A stretch of DNA of 64,000 nucleotides from Pseudomonadota bacterium (GCA_023388175.1 JAEWGT010000005.1:124001-188000), one strand, 5' to 3'. Positions 25,298-33,527 are shown, counted from the stretch's first letter. A program made the numbers and translations. Notes: generated by a model from the letters alone, not told the origin.

Positions 25298-25780
25298 CTA
25301 CGCCGCGTATGCCATCTCCGGCGCCGGTTCGTCATAGTCGTCCGGCTTGGCGGCCATGGCTCGATTATAGGCGGCGACACTCTCTCGATCGGCGGCCAGC
25401 ACGCCCCTGATCGCCCGCTCGCCCCGAAGGTGGTCCCGCAGCGCCTGGTCGTCCGCGCACAGCACGCGGGCGAGCATCGGGCGATCCATGGCAGCCAGCC
25501 ACTCGATCTTGCTATCCGCAACCGGCTCCAGGTCTTCCTCGGTCACGCGGTCGGCGGCCATGGCACCGGCGAGGCGGCGGATCCCGTCGAGCTCGTCAGA
25601 CTCCCGGACACCTGCCGGCACAGCGGGTTCATCATCGGCGATCGCGCCTGCCGGTGCACCGCCGCCGGCGAAGGGCGCCAGGACCGTCCTGGTAACGAGC
25701 TTGCCGGTGCGCCAGCACCACTCCGTAACCTGCCGCAGGGCGCCCAGCATAGCGCCGATGGCTGCAATCAATCTCTTCAT
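25298..25780 (-). CDS. Small holin-like or membrane-anchored hypothetical protein
   Basis: About 160 residues from ATG 25780, chosen because GGAGGGA lies 7 nt upstream; a longer frame starts at 25852. The N-terminus KRLIAAIGAMLGALRQV is a weak amphipathic or membrane helix. It is followed by a linker and an acidic helical C-part (REVTEEDLEP, AADRESVAAYNRAMAA). No family recognised; the holin-like idea rests only on size and N-terminus. Confidence 0.45.
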   Translation of the reverse strand: MKRLIAAIGAMLGALRQVTEWCWRTGKLVTRTVLAPFAGGGAPAGAIADDEPAVPAGVRESDELDGIRRLAGAMAADRVTEEDLEPVADSKIEWLAAMDRPMLARVLCADDQALRDHLRGERAIRGVLAADRESVAAYNRAMAAKPDDYDEPAPEMAYAA

Positions 25781-26085
25781 GTTCAGTCCCTCCATGTCTT
25801 GGAGACCGACGATGCAGCTGCAGGTAGCAAGTATCCAGAGCCAGAAATCCATTTCTGCATTCGGGAATCTTTAGATTTTTATTCCGAGGCTCCAGGATCG
25901 ACGCATACGGGCGCTGGGACGGCTCCATGAAGCTGACCCCACTACTTACCCCAGGGTGCCACTGGCGGGCTTCCCTGTGCCCCACGGATGGCAAATCCCC
26001 ATATGGTCGTTAACCGGGTTCCAGCCCGTCCGAAAATCCTGCATTTTCAAGGGCTTGCGGTTTACGGAGAGCCGCACACATAATC
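25781..26085. other. 305-bp intergenic region
   Basis: Between divergent genes. GGAAT and ATTCC around 25865-25890 form a small inverted repeat in an AT-rich patch that may be the leftward promoter region. No gene or strong structure was seen in the rest. Confidence 0.35.
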
Positions 26086-26113
26086 CGGCATCGTATGGAG
26101 AGACACGATGCCG
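26086..26113 (+). promoter_or_regulatory. Start-codon-sequestering hairpin
   Basis: CGGCATCGT (26086-26094) pairs perfectly with ACGATGCCG (26105-26113). The Shine-Dalgarno GGAGAG lies in the 10-nt loop and the ATG of the 26108 gene lies in the stem. In mRNA this 9-bp stem would block initiation until opened by a protein, a ribosome or temperature. Confidence 0.6.
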
Positions 26114-26407
26114 TTGAACATCCGCCGCCCCGGCGTGCCCCCGAAGCCGAAAGAGACGAAGTTCGTCGACCAGCTGATCGAGTACGCCGCCACCCCGGCG
26201 ACGCCTGCTCGCCGCTCGTTCCGCAAGCCTCCGCCGGCGAAGCCCGCCGCGCCCGAAAGCGGTGACCCGCGCTGGGCAGAGGCCCGTGCCGCCTTGCGCG
26301 CCGAGATCGCCGGGATGACGGATGCCGAGTTCGACGCATTCCTCGAGGACATTGGCGCCGCCGGCGTCAGTTTCATGGCTGACGCGTACCGGAGGGAACG
26401 CAAGTGA
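26108..26407 (+). CDS. Small hypothetical protein
   Basis: 99 residues with a Pro/Ala-rich basic N-half (FRKPPPAKPAAPES) and a helical acidic C-half (EIAGMTDAEFDAFLEDIG). No family known. The start codon lies inside a 9-bp hairpin. The stop overlaps the next ATG (TGATG). Confidence 0.55.
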   Translation: MPLNIRRPGVPPKPKETKFVDQLIEYAATPATPARRSFRKPPPAKPAAPESGDPRWAEARAALRAEIAGMTDAEFDAFLEDIGAAGVSFMADAYRRERK

Positions 26408-26739
26408 TGGACCGCATCTCCGCAATCCAGCGTGTCGTCGGCGCCGTCGAACGCCGTGATTTCAGCGGCGTTACCGAAGACGATCTCGCCCTTGCCGACA
26501 ACGAGCACGCCAACAGGCTCTATCGCGCGTGGATCGCCAACGAGCGCATGCCCGTGCCAGACGATAATGGCATCAGCTGCAACGACGACGTGCTCGTGAG
26601 CGTGAGCAGCGTCTCCGGCTTCGGCGATCGCCACCGCATCGTCATCGAACACCACGAACGCCTCGAGCTCGAGCCGGGCGACTTGATCTACATCCGCCGC
26701 CGCACGCCTATCCGCGATCCCGAGAGGCGTCGCGACTAG
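26407..26739 (+). CDS. Small hypothetical protein with beta-rich C-half
   Basis: 110 residues, starting in a TGATG overlap. Helical N-half (ISAIQRVVGAVERRDFSGVT) and a C-half of alternating strands (DDVLVSVSSVSGFGDRHRIV, LELEPGDLIYIRRR) that resembles a small OB or SH3-like barrel. No assignment. Confidence 0.5.
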   Translation: MDRISAIQRVVGAVERRDFSGVTEDDLALADNEHANRLYRAWIANERMPVPDDNGISCNDDVLVSVSSVSGFGDRHRIVIEHHERLELEPGDLIYIRRRTPIRDPERRRD

Positions 26740-26751
26740 CCCGTGCCCGCT

Positions 26752-26780
26752 GCCCCCGGACACCGCGCCGAACCGGGGGC
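26752..26780 (+). promoter_or_regulatory. GC-rich hairpin in intergenic gap
   Basis: GCCCCCGG (26752-26759) pairs with CCGGGGGC (26773-26780), 8 bp perfect, loop 13 nt. There is no T-tract, so it is more likely an mRNA-processing or attenuation structure than an intrinsic terminator. Confidence 0.4.
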
Positions 26781-26809
26781 GATGGCAGGCGCACAATGGA
26801 GATACCACA

Positions 26810-27289
26810 ATGACCAAGACCAAGACCGCTACCCCGAAGGCAAAGTCCACCTACGTGCGCCCGAGCCGCTCGAAGGCTGGCGTTGCCGCCCGCGCCGCCG
26901 AGAAGGCCGAGGCCGCCGGGATCCCGGCACCGCACGCCACGCTCGGTGAGGCGAAGCTCCAGTCGGCCAAGGCCGAAATCGCCCAGCGTGACGAGGCCAT
27001 CGAGCATATCCGCACACACGGACTGGAGAGACCGATGCCTGCATTCCTGATCACACCCACGATCCCCGGCCACCTCTGCGTCGAAGCTGGCTATCCGGAT
27101 CCCGACACGGATCCCGTGGGCTGGATCGATGCCGTGCGCAACAAGGCCGCCTGGATGGTCCAGGAACACGGTATCGACCTCTCGCAGGCCAACAGGCTGA
27201 TCCAGGTGGCCATCGCCCGGGCTGACTACGAGCCGCCCAGGGCGCTTTCGGTGTTCGAGATGGAGATCCTCGAGGAGCTTGCCGCGTAG
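26810..27289 (+). CDS. Hypothetical protein with basic N-terminus
   Basis: 159 residues with GGAGA Shine-Dalgarno. The first ~40 residues are Lys/Ala/Thr-rich and disordered (KTKTATPKAKSTYVRPSRSK). A coiled helix (LQSAKAEIAQRDEAIEHIRT) follows, then a compact domain (DPVGWIDAVRNKAAWMVQEH; EMEILEELAA). No recognised family. Confidence 0.5.
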   Translation: MTKTKTATPKAKSTYVRPSRSKAGVAARAAEKAEAAGIPAPHATLGEAKLQSAKAEIAQRDEAIEHIRTHGLERPMPAFLITPTIPGHLCVEAGYPDPDTDPVGWIDAVRNKAAWMVQEHGIDLSQANRLIQVAIARADYEPPRALSVFEMEILEELAA

Positions 27290-27394
27290 TGCAGGCGATG
27301 CCGGATGCAGGTGGCAGGATTGTCATTCCGGTGCTGGAAAGCCCTAGGAAAACTAAGGCAACGCGACATCGTAATAACGGGTACGTACGGAAAT

Positions 27395-27418
27395 CTTCCC
27401 AATATCGGTTTTGGGAAG
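27395..27418 (+). promoter_or_regulatory. Hairpin just upstream of the metallophosphoesterase Shine-Dalgarno
   Basis: CTTCCCAA (27395-27402) pairs with TTGGGAAG (27411-27418). The GAAGGGA Shine-Dalgarno starts 3 nt later and is also complementary to the left arm's CTTCCC, so two alternative pairings are possible. Confidence 0.4.
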
Positions 27419-27431
27419 CGGAAGGGACATC

Positions 27432-28256
27432 ATGAAAATCTGGACGCTCTCGGACCTGCATACGGAATTCGGTCCATGGTCTCCGCCGGAGATCCCCGAC
27501 GCCGATGTGTGCGTGATCCCCGGCGACATCGCCGCTGGCGCCATGGCAGCTATCGACTGGTGCAAGGCCGAGGTCCTGCCGCACATGCCGGTCGTCACTG
27601 TGCTCGGAAACCACGAATTCTATGGCAGTAGCATCGAGCGCGAGGTGAACTTGGCGCACGAGTATGCGCCGCGTGCCGGCGTCCAGCTCCTGGAGAACTC
27701 GGCGGTCATCATCGATAACACGCGCTTCCTCGGCGCGACCCTATGGACCGATTACGATCTTTTCGCCGCCGGAAGTCCCGGGATACAGCAGATGTCTCTG
27801 GCTGCCGCCAGGTCCGGCATGAACGACCACCAGCGGATACGGCTGCGCGATTTCAGCAAGGATAGATTTCATCCCGAGGACGCCCGGGCCAAGCATGAGG
27901 TTTCTCTGGCATGGCTCGAGCGCGAACTGGCGACGCCGTTCGACGGCGATACCGTGGTGGTGACGCACCATTGCCCGTCATCCCGATCCGTCCATCCGCG
28001 GTTCGCCGGCGACCTGCTGACCGCCTCGTTCGCCAGCAATCTCGACTGGCTGATCGAGAAATACCAGCCCGCCCTCTGGCTGCATGGCCACACGCACGAC
28101 AGCCACGACTATTCGATCGGCGCCACCCGGGTGGTCTGCAATCCGCGCGGATATCCCGCCGAGCGCAAGGCGCAGGATCAGACGCCGGAGAACGCGGCGT
28201 TCGATCCTTCGCTCGTGGTCGAGATCGGCGAGCCTAGGCCGAAGCTGGGGTGGTGA
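27432..28256 (+). CDS. Calcineurin-like metallophosphoesterase
   Basis: 274 residues. The full two-metal motif set is present: LSDLHTEF (D-x-H) near residue 7, PGDIAAG (GD), LGNHEFYG (GNHE), THHCPS (second His) and LHGHTH (GHxH) near 215. The family hydrolyses phosphomonoesters or diesters, including cyclic nucleotides, nucleic-acid ends and diadenosine polyphosphates. Phage-borne copies occur often and their substrate is usually unknown. The start is ATG 27432, since the longer frame from 27411 runs through the hairpin. The stop lies 2 nt before the next ATG. Confidence 0.88.
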   Translation: MKIWTLSDLHTEFGPWSPPEIPDADVCVIPGDIAAGAMAAIDWCKAEVLPHMPVVTVLGNHEFYGSSIEREVNLAHEYAPRAGVQLLENSAVIIDNTRFLGATLWTDYDLFAAGSPGIQQMSLAAARSGMNDHQRIRLRDFSKDRFHPEDARAKHEVSLAWLERELATPFDGDTVVVTHHCPSSRSVHPRFAGDLLTASFASNLDWLIEKYQPALWLHGHTHDSHDYSIGATRVVCNPRGYPAERKAQDQTPENAAFDPSLVVEIGEPRPKLGW

Positions 28257-28258
28257 CG

Positions 28259-28567
28259 ATGAGATTGCAGATAGCCATCGCGGCCAACGGAGACCTCCAT
28301 ATTTGGACAGGGGATCACATGCCGCCGGCGGCCAACCTGGTCGACGTCGAGTTGGTCCACGGGGACGGCATGTGGATCATCCCAGCGGATCGGGCGGCGC
28401 CGCTGCGGGAGCTGCTCGGAACCGGAGAAGTCGCGGCCCAAGTCGGCGTGCGGGACACGTCGAAGATCGCGAACATCCTGGCGATCGCCGAGAACCTCGT
28501 CCGCGAGATCCGGGCTGAGGTGGACGGAGACGATGACGACGACCTACCCAAGCCGCCTGGGCTGTAG
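28259..28567 (+). CDS. Small hypothetical protein
   Basis: 102 residues from ATG 28259. Beta-rich N-half (RLQIAIAANGDLHIWTGDHM; VELVHGDGMWIIPADR) and an acidic disordered tail (DDDDDLPKPPGL). No family. It is the last gene of the element and is followed by two terminators. Confidence 0.5.
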   Translation: MRLQIAIAANGDLHIWTGDHMPPAANLVDVELVHGDGMWIIPADRAAPLRELLGTGEVAAQVGVRDTSKIANILAIAENLVREIRAEVDGDDDDDLPKPPGL

Positions 28568-28597
28568 CGGTTTACGTTTTCCCCGATCCGGTTGTCA

Positions 28598-28629
28598 AAA
28601 CCCCGTTTCGAGTTGTCGAGGCGGGGTTT
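28598..28629 (+). terminator. Intrinsic terminator
   Basis: AAACCCCG and CGGGGTTT pair around an inner TCGA/TCGA stem; TTTCTTGTTGT follows. It lies 30 nt after the last gene of the element. Confidence 0.8.
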
Positions 28630-28784
28630 CTTGTTGTCATATGCAGGTGATCCGTTTCCAGCCACTACGTGTTAACCTTCACTTATCGCGTAGTGCCTCC
28701 CCTCCCCTCGAACCCAGTGCAAGCAAAGTGAAGTGTAGGGCGCCAAGCTTCAATTGATGACACGAAAGGGTTCCCTGAAAGAAG

Positions 28785-28811
28785 AAGGGCTCGGCAGTTA
28801 ACCGAGCCCTT
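28785..28811. terminator. Second intrinsic terminator
   Basis: A 10-bp perfect stem AAGGGCTCGG / CCGAGCCCTT with a 7-nt loop, A-rich before and TTC after. It may mark the right boundary of the element. Confidence 0.7.
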
Positions 28812-29514
28812 TCAAAGCCGACTCCACTTGGAGGAAACGGTGCTCGAAGTCTATCAGCCGCCTACGCGGCAGGTTGACCGTCCGGCCTCCAAGACAGCGT
28901 ACGCGACAATTGTTTCAGGATCCCGCAAGTTCAAAGTACATTATTAAGAAAATTAGATCTTCAACGGAAAGCACCCCAACAAAACTAGCGCGCCCTCGAC
29001 CTGTCGGTGTTCGAGCGCTTTGCTGACCGATTTGGGGCCGAAAGCGGTCTGTCCGCTCCTGACAACAGACATTGGAAAGCAGCCACCAGCATACTTGCGC
29101 GCTACTGGCCCATTTGGGCCGGCTACCCTCACTACCCGCTCGGCGGGCGTTCTCGTCTTAGTGGATTAGTCGTCATTTGGGCTCTGGTACCGGACAGTGT
29201 GGGGCGCGGTAGATGGAGAGCCGCTGATGAAAAAACTGTTGCCACAGCTATTATGAACGGAGCCCGCATCCGCCTCGCCATGCGCCAGGCCGCTGGCAGA
29301 AAAACGTTTCGTCTGCAGCTGACTCTGAATAAAAAACCTATCGTTCGACCTTCTCAGACGAGCGGGGGCGCTGGTCGCCGTCTCCACCGTACTTGCGGAG
29401 GGAGTATTAGTCCCATCGGGTTGCTGGTCATTTGGGCATTCTTCGGCCAAGAACGACTAGGTAATGCATTTCAAGTCCGGCTATGGGCAGCGCAATCCTA
29501 TTCAGCATGACCGT
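28812..29514. other. 703-bp gap without a convincing gene
   Basis: Open frames here (for instance 29007-29510) have no Shine-Dalgarno and an unlikely composition. Three short CATTTGGGC-type matches (about 29111, 29173, 29427) recur. A CCCGC-TCG-GCGGG hairpin lies at about 29138. It probably spans the right junction of the integrative element and degenerate sequence. No tRNA or attR was recognised. Confidence 0.4.
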
Positions 29515-29919
29515 TTACCGCCACTGGCTGCTCAGTGAATGCAGCACATCGGTCCGGCTGACCTGGCCCACGAAACGCCCGCTACGCAGCACCGGGAAGC
29601 GTCTAAATGAACTTGCGATCATGACCTCGCAGGCGCTGACGAGGTCGAGGTCCGCTTCCATGGTCTGAGGATCGGGAGTCATGTAGTCTGCGACCGTCCC
29701 GCCCCACTGGCGATAATAGGAGGCGCTGAGCGCGGCCTTGAGGCAGTCGCGCTTGGACAGGACGCCGACTAGTTCGCCTTCCGCATCGAGAACGGATGCG
29801 CCGGAAACTCCGGTCTCCATCAGAATGGAAATGGCGCGCACGATTTCAATTCCAGGCGCGAGGGTCACGAGATCGGTCTTCATGACATCGCCAACGCGCG
29901 GCAAGGCCAATTCGGTCAT
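29515..29919 (-). CDS. CBS-domain protein
   Basis: 134 residues with two CBS motifs: VGDVMKTDLVTLAPGIEIVRAISILMETG (first, in outline) and VADYMTPDPQTMEADLDLVS (second), each with the 'VGxxS/TxxD' end (LVGVLSKRDCL, FVGQVSRTDVL). A pair forms a Bateman module that usually binds adenine nucleotides. Its start overlaps nqrM by 4 nt, so it is the last gene of the nqr operon and may sense ATP/AMP or NAD(H) status for the complex (inference). Confidence 0.85.
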   Translation of the reverse strand: MTELALPRVGDVMKTDLVTLAPGIEIVRAISILMETGVSGASVLDAEGELVGVLSKRDCLKAALSASYYRQWGGTVADYMTPDPQTMEADLDLVSACEVMIASSFRRFPVLRSGRFVGQVSRTDVLHSLSSQWR

Positions 29920-30077
29920 GCCCGATCCTCTTCTCGGTTGGGGCAGGCATGGCAGGCGCCGCCGCAGACAATGCCGCCGCAGGAGCCCCTGAGCGCCGGA
30001 CGCCCAAAGACCAGGCCCAGGCCGAGGGCGGCAACGGCGAGGACGGCAAGCAGTGTAGCGGCGATCATGGTCTGCAT
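29916..30077 (-). CDS. nqrM: NQR maturation protein NqrM
   Basis: A 53-residue protein. An N-terminal membrane helix (IAATLLAVLAVAALGLGLVF) is followed by GRPALRGSCGG, then IVCGGACHAC. The GSCGG motif and further cysteines are the NqrM (DUF539) signature. NqrM delivers iron to the Cys4 Fe site between NqrD and NqrE. It lies 9 nt after apbE, and its stop overlaps the CBS gene start (ATGA). Confidence 0.88.
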   Translation of the reverse strand: MQTMIAATLLAVLAVAALGLGLVFGRPALRGSCGGIVCGGACHACPNREEDRA

Positions 30078-30086
30078 GACGGGGTC

Positions 30087-31049
30087 CTATGCGTGAACGA
30101 GCGCGGTGAAAGCGCGACTGGAGACGGCTTCGACGCCGCCTTCGGAATTGCGCAGGAGGAACAGCGCCGCCAGTCCGTGCCGTTCTGCAAATGCGGGGCC
30201 CCTATCGGGTCCAAGGACGAAAAGGGCGGTGGCGAGCCCATCCGCGGTCATGGCCGAGCGATCGACCACAGATACCGAGGCGAGCCTGGTGTGCACCGGT
30301 TGATCCGACCGGGGGTCGATGAGGTGGCTGTAGCGCCGTCCGGCGGTCTCATAGGCATTGATGGCGTCGCCCGAAGTGGCGATGGCAAGATCAGACGCGG
30401 CGAACTGGGTGTGGATGCCGCCGTCGAGCGGATCGAAAATGCCCACCAGCCAGCCATTCCTGCCCGTTTGCTGGCCCGACGCCAGGAGTTCCCCGCCGAT
30501 ATCGATCAGGAAATGGCGATGTCCGGCGTGACGGAGATGAGCGGCGACGAGGTCCAATGCGTAGCCCTTGGCGATGCCGCAAAGGTCCATCGAGAGCGCA
30601 GCATCCGCCTTGCCAAGGGTGAGGCTGGAGCAGGACAGCGCTGTGTAATCACCCACGCGCCCGCCCCTGATCGGGCCGAAGCCGTAGCGGCCGACGAGGG
30701 GGCCCACTGTCGGATCGAAGGCGCCATCGCTCAGCGCTGCGATGCGCAGGGCTTCCGCGCAGACCCTGGCAAGATCGGGCCCCGCCGCAAAGGCGCCGGC
30801 AGCAGCGCAATTAAAATCGGAAATCTCGCTGTCGGCCCGAAAGGGGCTCATGGCGCGGTCGACGCGATCGAGGATGTCCACGATCTCGCCAGGAAGCCGC
30901 TCATCGATGCCGCCCGGCAGAAGAATCGACCATCCGGTGCCGAAGGCGCGTCCCGAAAGGCGGATGGTCTCCTCCCCGCTGGCCTGCACTGCCGCCAGCA
31001 CGCCCAAACCTGCCAGACCGGATAAAACCTGCCGTCGCGTGATCGTCAT
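30087..31049 (-). CDS. apbE: FAD:protein FMN transferase ApbE
   Basis: 320 residues. The N-terminus MTITRRQVLSGLAGLGVLAA is a Tat-like export signal. Core motifs are DPTVGPLVGRYGFG, MDLCGIAKGYALD, DIGGELLASG, IATSGDAIN and the YSHLIDPRSD Mg/FAD-binding end with SAMTADGLATALFVLG. It covalently attaches FMN to a Thr in NqrC (and usually NqrB) outside the cytoplasm. Located 2 nt after nqrF. Confidence 0.93.
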   Translation of the reverse strand: MTITRRQVLSGLAGLGVLAAVQASGEETIRLSGRAFGTGWSILLPGGIDERLPGEIVDILDRVDRAMSPFRADSEISDFNCAAAGAFAAGPDLARVCAEALRIAALSDGAFDPTVGPLVGRYGFGPIRGGRVGDYTALSCSSLTLGKADAALSMDLCGIAKGYALDLVAAHLRHAGHRHFLIDIGGELLASGQQTGRNGWLVGIFDPLDGGIHTQFAASDLAIATSGDAINAYETAGRRYSHLIDPRSDQPVHTRLASVSVVDRSAMTADGLATALFVLGPDRGPAFAERHGLAALFLLRNSEGGVEAVSSRAFTALVHA

Positions 31050-31051
31050 GG

Positions 31052-32272
31052 TCAGATCCCGAAATCGTCGTTGAAGATGGCGTCACGCTCGACGCCGCAA
31101 TCGTCGAGCATGGCATAGACGGCCTGGATCATGAGCGGAGGGCCGCAAAGGTAATATTCGCAGTCTTCGGGCGCTGCATGGTTCTTGAGATAGGCATCAT
31201 AGACCACGTCGTGAACAAAGCCCGTAGCCCCCTGCCAGTGGTCACCCGAGGCGGGGTCGGACAGGGCTGGCGTCCAGGTAAAATTGGGGAAACGGCGCGC
31301 CAGATCGTCGAATTCCTCGACATAGAACAGTTCGGCGCGGGAGCGCGCGCCATACCAGAAACTGATCTTGCGGGTGGTGCCCAGCCGTTCGAGCTGGTCG
31401 GCAATGATGGCGCGCAGCGGCGCCATGCCGACGCCGCCACCGATGAAGACCATTTCCTTTTGCGTGTCCTGCGCGCCGAAATGACCATAGGGGCCGGCAA
31501 GTTCGACCAGGTCGCCCGGCTGGCGACCGAACAGCCAGGAGGAAACGGCTCCGGGTGGTGCATTGGGCAGTGCCGGGGGCGGCGTAGCGAGACGGATATT
31601 GAGGACGATCAAGCCTCTATCGGCCGGACGGCTGGCAACGGAATAGGCGCGGGATACGGGCTCTGCGCTCCGGGCGACGAGATCGTCCAGCCCCATGCTG
31701 GTCCATTGGACCCGGTGGTCCTGGGGGATATCGAGTTCGGCAAACGGCAATTCGTAAGGCGGCGCCGTGACCTGCACGAAGCCCCCAGCGGTAAAATCAA
31801 AGCTGGCATCATTCGGCACCGTGAGGACGATTTCGCGGATAAGCGGGGTGAGTGCGCGCACCGAGTGCACCTTGCAGACCATGGTCGACACATCGAGCAT
31901 GGCTTCGTCCACCGTAACGCCCATGTCATGACGCACGACGATCTGGCAGGCGAGACGCGTGCCGCCGCGCAGTTCGGCGGGCGAAAGGCGGGCGGCTTCG
32001 GTAGGGAGCGGTTCAGCGGCGCCCTCGAGGCCGCTGACCCGGCAAAGGCCGCAGGTTCCGGCACCTGCGCATGCGGAGGGCACGGCGATGCCATTGGCAT
32101 TGAGGATATCGAGCAGCTTGAGATTGGCCGCGCCGGGGACGCTCCGTCCGCCATTGACGGTAATGGTCACCGGGCGCGCCGGCAGCAGGATTTGCCGGGC
32201 GCCATGCAATACGAGCGCCAGCGCGACCAGCAGCAGGGAAAGGAAAAGGAGCCCGAGCAGGATGTCGATCAT
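31052..32272 (-). CDS. nqrF: Na+-NQR subunit F, NADH dehydrogenase
   Basis: 406 residues. An N-terminal membrane anchor (LLGLLFLSLLLVALALVLHG) is followed by a 2Fe-2S domain (CAGAGTCGLC, fourth Cys in RLACQIVV). FAD-binding SRAYSVAS and NAD(P)H-binding GGVGMAPLR and YYLCGPPLM motifs follow. It oxidises NADH in the cytoplasm and passes electrons into the complex. ATGA-type overlap with nqrE. Confidence 0.95.
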   Translation of the reverse strand: MIDILLGLLFLSLLLVALALVLHGARQILLPARPVTITVNGGRSVPGAANLKLLDILNANGIAVPSACAGAGTCGLCRVSGLEGAAEPLPTEAARLSPAELRGGTRLACQIVVRHDMGVTVDEAMLDVSTMVCKVHSVRALTPLIREIVLTVPNDASFDFTAGGFVQVTAPPYELPFAELDIPQDHRVQWTSMGLDDLVARSAEPVSRAYSVASRPADRGLIVLNIRLATPPPALPNAPPGAVSSWLFGRQPGDLVELAGPYGHFGAQDTQKEMVFIGGGVGMAPLRAIIADQLERLGTTRKISFWYGARSRAELFYVEEFDDLARRFPNFTWTPALSDPASGDHWQGATGFVHDVVYDAYLKNHAAPEDCEYYLCGPPLMIQAVYAMLDDCGVERDAIFNDDFGI

Positions 32273-32871
32273 ATCACCCGCACCCCGACAAAGGCCGAAA
32301 AGGCCATTGATATGAGCCCGGTGACGATGAATGCCATTCCCAGCCCTTCAAGGCCCTTGGGAATATCGGCGTAGCGCAGCCGTTCGCGGATGGCGGCGAG
32401 GGTGACGATAGCCAATGCCCAGCCGATGCCGGTGCCCAGGCCATAAACGGCGCTTTCGGCCAGGTCATATTGCCGCTCGACCATGAACAGGCTTCCCCCG
32501 ATGATGGCGCAGTTGATGGCGAGGAGCGGCAGATAGATGCCGAGCGACCGGTAAAGGCCCGGCATGTAGCGGTCGAGCAGCATCTCGATCACCTGCACCA
32601 GACCGGCCACGATGCCGATGAAGGTGAGCAGGCGCATGAAGCCGAGATCGACATCGGGCAGGCCCAGCCAGGTGAGGGCCCCGGCGCTGAGCAGATGGGC
32701 GTGCAACAGATGATTGAGCGGCACGCTGATGGACTGGACGAGGATCAGCGCCACCCCAACGCCAAGGGCGGTGTCGAGCCGTTTGGACACGGCAAGATAG
32801 GTGCACATGCCCAGGAAGAAGGAGAGCGCCAGGTTTTCCTCGAATATCGCCCGCTGGAACAGCTCGATCAT
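32269..32871 (-). CDS. nqrE: Na+-NQR subunit E
   Basis: 200 residues, six membrane spans. The two cysteines that help hold the intramembrane iron centre are present in GMCTYLAVSK and LAINCAIIGG, on opposite half-helices as in the family. The overall ALSFFLGMCTYLAVS...FMRLLTFIGIVAGLVQ pattern is typical. Start overlaps nqrD by 4 nt. Confidence 0.95.
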   Translation of the reverse strand: MIELFQRAIFEENLALSFFLGMCTYLAVSKRLDTALGVGVALILVQSISVPLNHLLHAHLLSAGALTWLGLPDVDLGFMRLLTFIGIVAGLVQVIEMLLDRYMPGLYRSLGIYLPLLAINCAIIGGSLFMVERQYDLAESAVYGLGTGIGWALAIVTLAAIRERLRYADIPKGLEGLGMAFIVTGLISMAFSAFVGVRVI

Positions 32872-33527
32872 GGCTGCACCTGCCGTTCGGGCTCATAGGG
32901 GACGAATTCGCGAGTCTCCTGCTGGACGGGGCGAAGACTGCGCACCGCCCAGACCAGCAGGCCGAGGATGATGAACGCGCTGGGCGCCAGCAGCATGAGC
33001 CGCATGGGCTGGTACCAGCCGCCGTCGGCGACGAGCGGCAAGACGCCATATCCCAGAAGCGTACCGGCCCCGAAGAGCTCGCGGATAGAAGCGACGACCA
33101 GCAGCACCAGGGCATAGCCGGCACCATTGCCCAGGGCGTCGAGCATGGAGGGCATGGGACGGTTATGCAGGGCGAAGGCCTCGGTGCGCCCGAGGACGAT
33201 GCAATTGGTGGCGATCAGCGATACGAAGACCGAAAGGCGCTGGCTCATTTCATAGGCGAAAGCCTGCAACAACTGATCGGCGACGATCACCAGCGAGGCG
33301 ATGATGGTGATCTGCACGATGATCCGGATCGATCCGGGAATATGGTGGCGGATAAGGCTGATGAGGCCGGCCGCCACGGTCAGCACCACGATCAGCGCCA
33401 GTGACAGGGTCAGCGCCGTTGCAACCGAAGTGGTGACGGCCAGGGCAGAGCAGATGCCCAGGATGTGGACGGATACCGGATTTTTGTCCAGCAGCGGATC
33501 GGTGATCACCTGGAGGCTTTTAATCAT
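32868..33527 (-). CDS. nqrD: Na+-NQR subunit D
   Basis: 219 residues from ATG 33527 (MIKSLQVITDPLLDKNPVSV, the usual NqrD start); the longer frame from 33560 is not real. Six spans, with the Fe-ligand cysteines in ILGICSALAVT and ATNCIVLGR. It pairs with NqrE in the membrane. Overlaps nqrC stop. Confidence 0.95.
   Translation of the reverse strand: MIKSLQVITDPLLDKNPVSVHILGICSALAVTTSVATALTLSLALIVVLTVAAGLISLIRHHIPGSIRIIVQITIIASLVIVADQLLQAFAYEMSQRLSVFVSLIATNCIVLGRTEAFALHNRPMPSMLDALGNGAGYALVLLVVASIRELFGAGTLLGYGVLPLVADGGWYQPMRLMLLAPSAFIILGLLVWAVRSLRPVQQETREFVPYEPERQVQP

Larger units (their letters stand above)
6557..28850. mobile_element. Integrative element (satellite- or plasmid-like), approximate bounds
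   Basis: The left edge is set by the broken tRNA-Met and adjoining integrase. The right edge is placed after the last element-like gene (28567) and two terminators (28598-28629, 28785-28811), and is uncertain because no attR was recognised. Cargo consists of small overlapping ORFs, an AAA+ ATPase cassette, Prim-Pol/helicase, possible Rep, and a few phage-structural-like proteins. No terminase, portal, major capsid, tape measure or lysis gene is visible, which argues against a complete tailed prophage. Confidence 0.7.

Noticed and set aside
29007..29510. 167-residue plus-strand ORF
   Set aside because: No ribosome-binding site, no plausible domain and unnatural composition; treated as non-coding.
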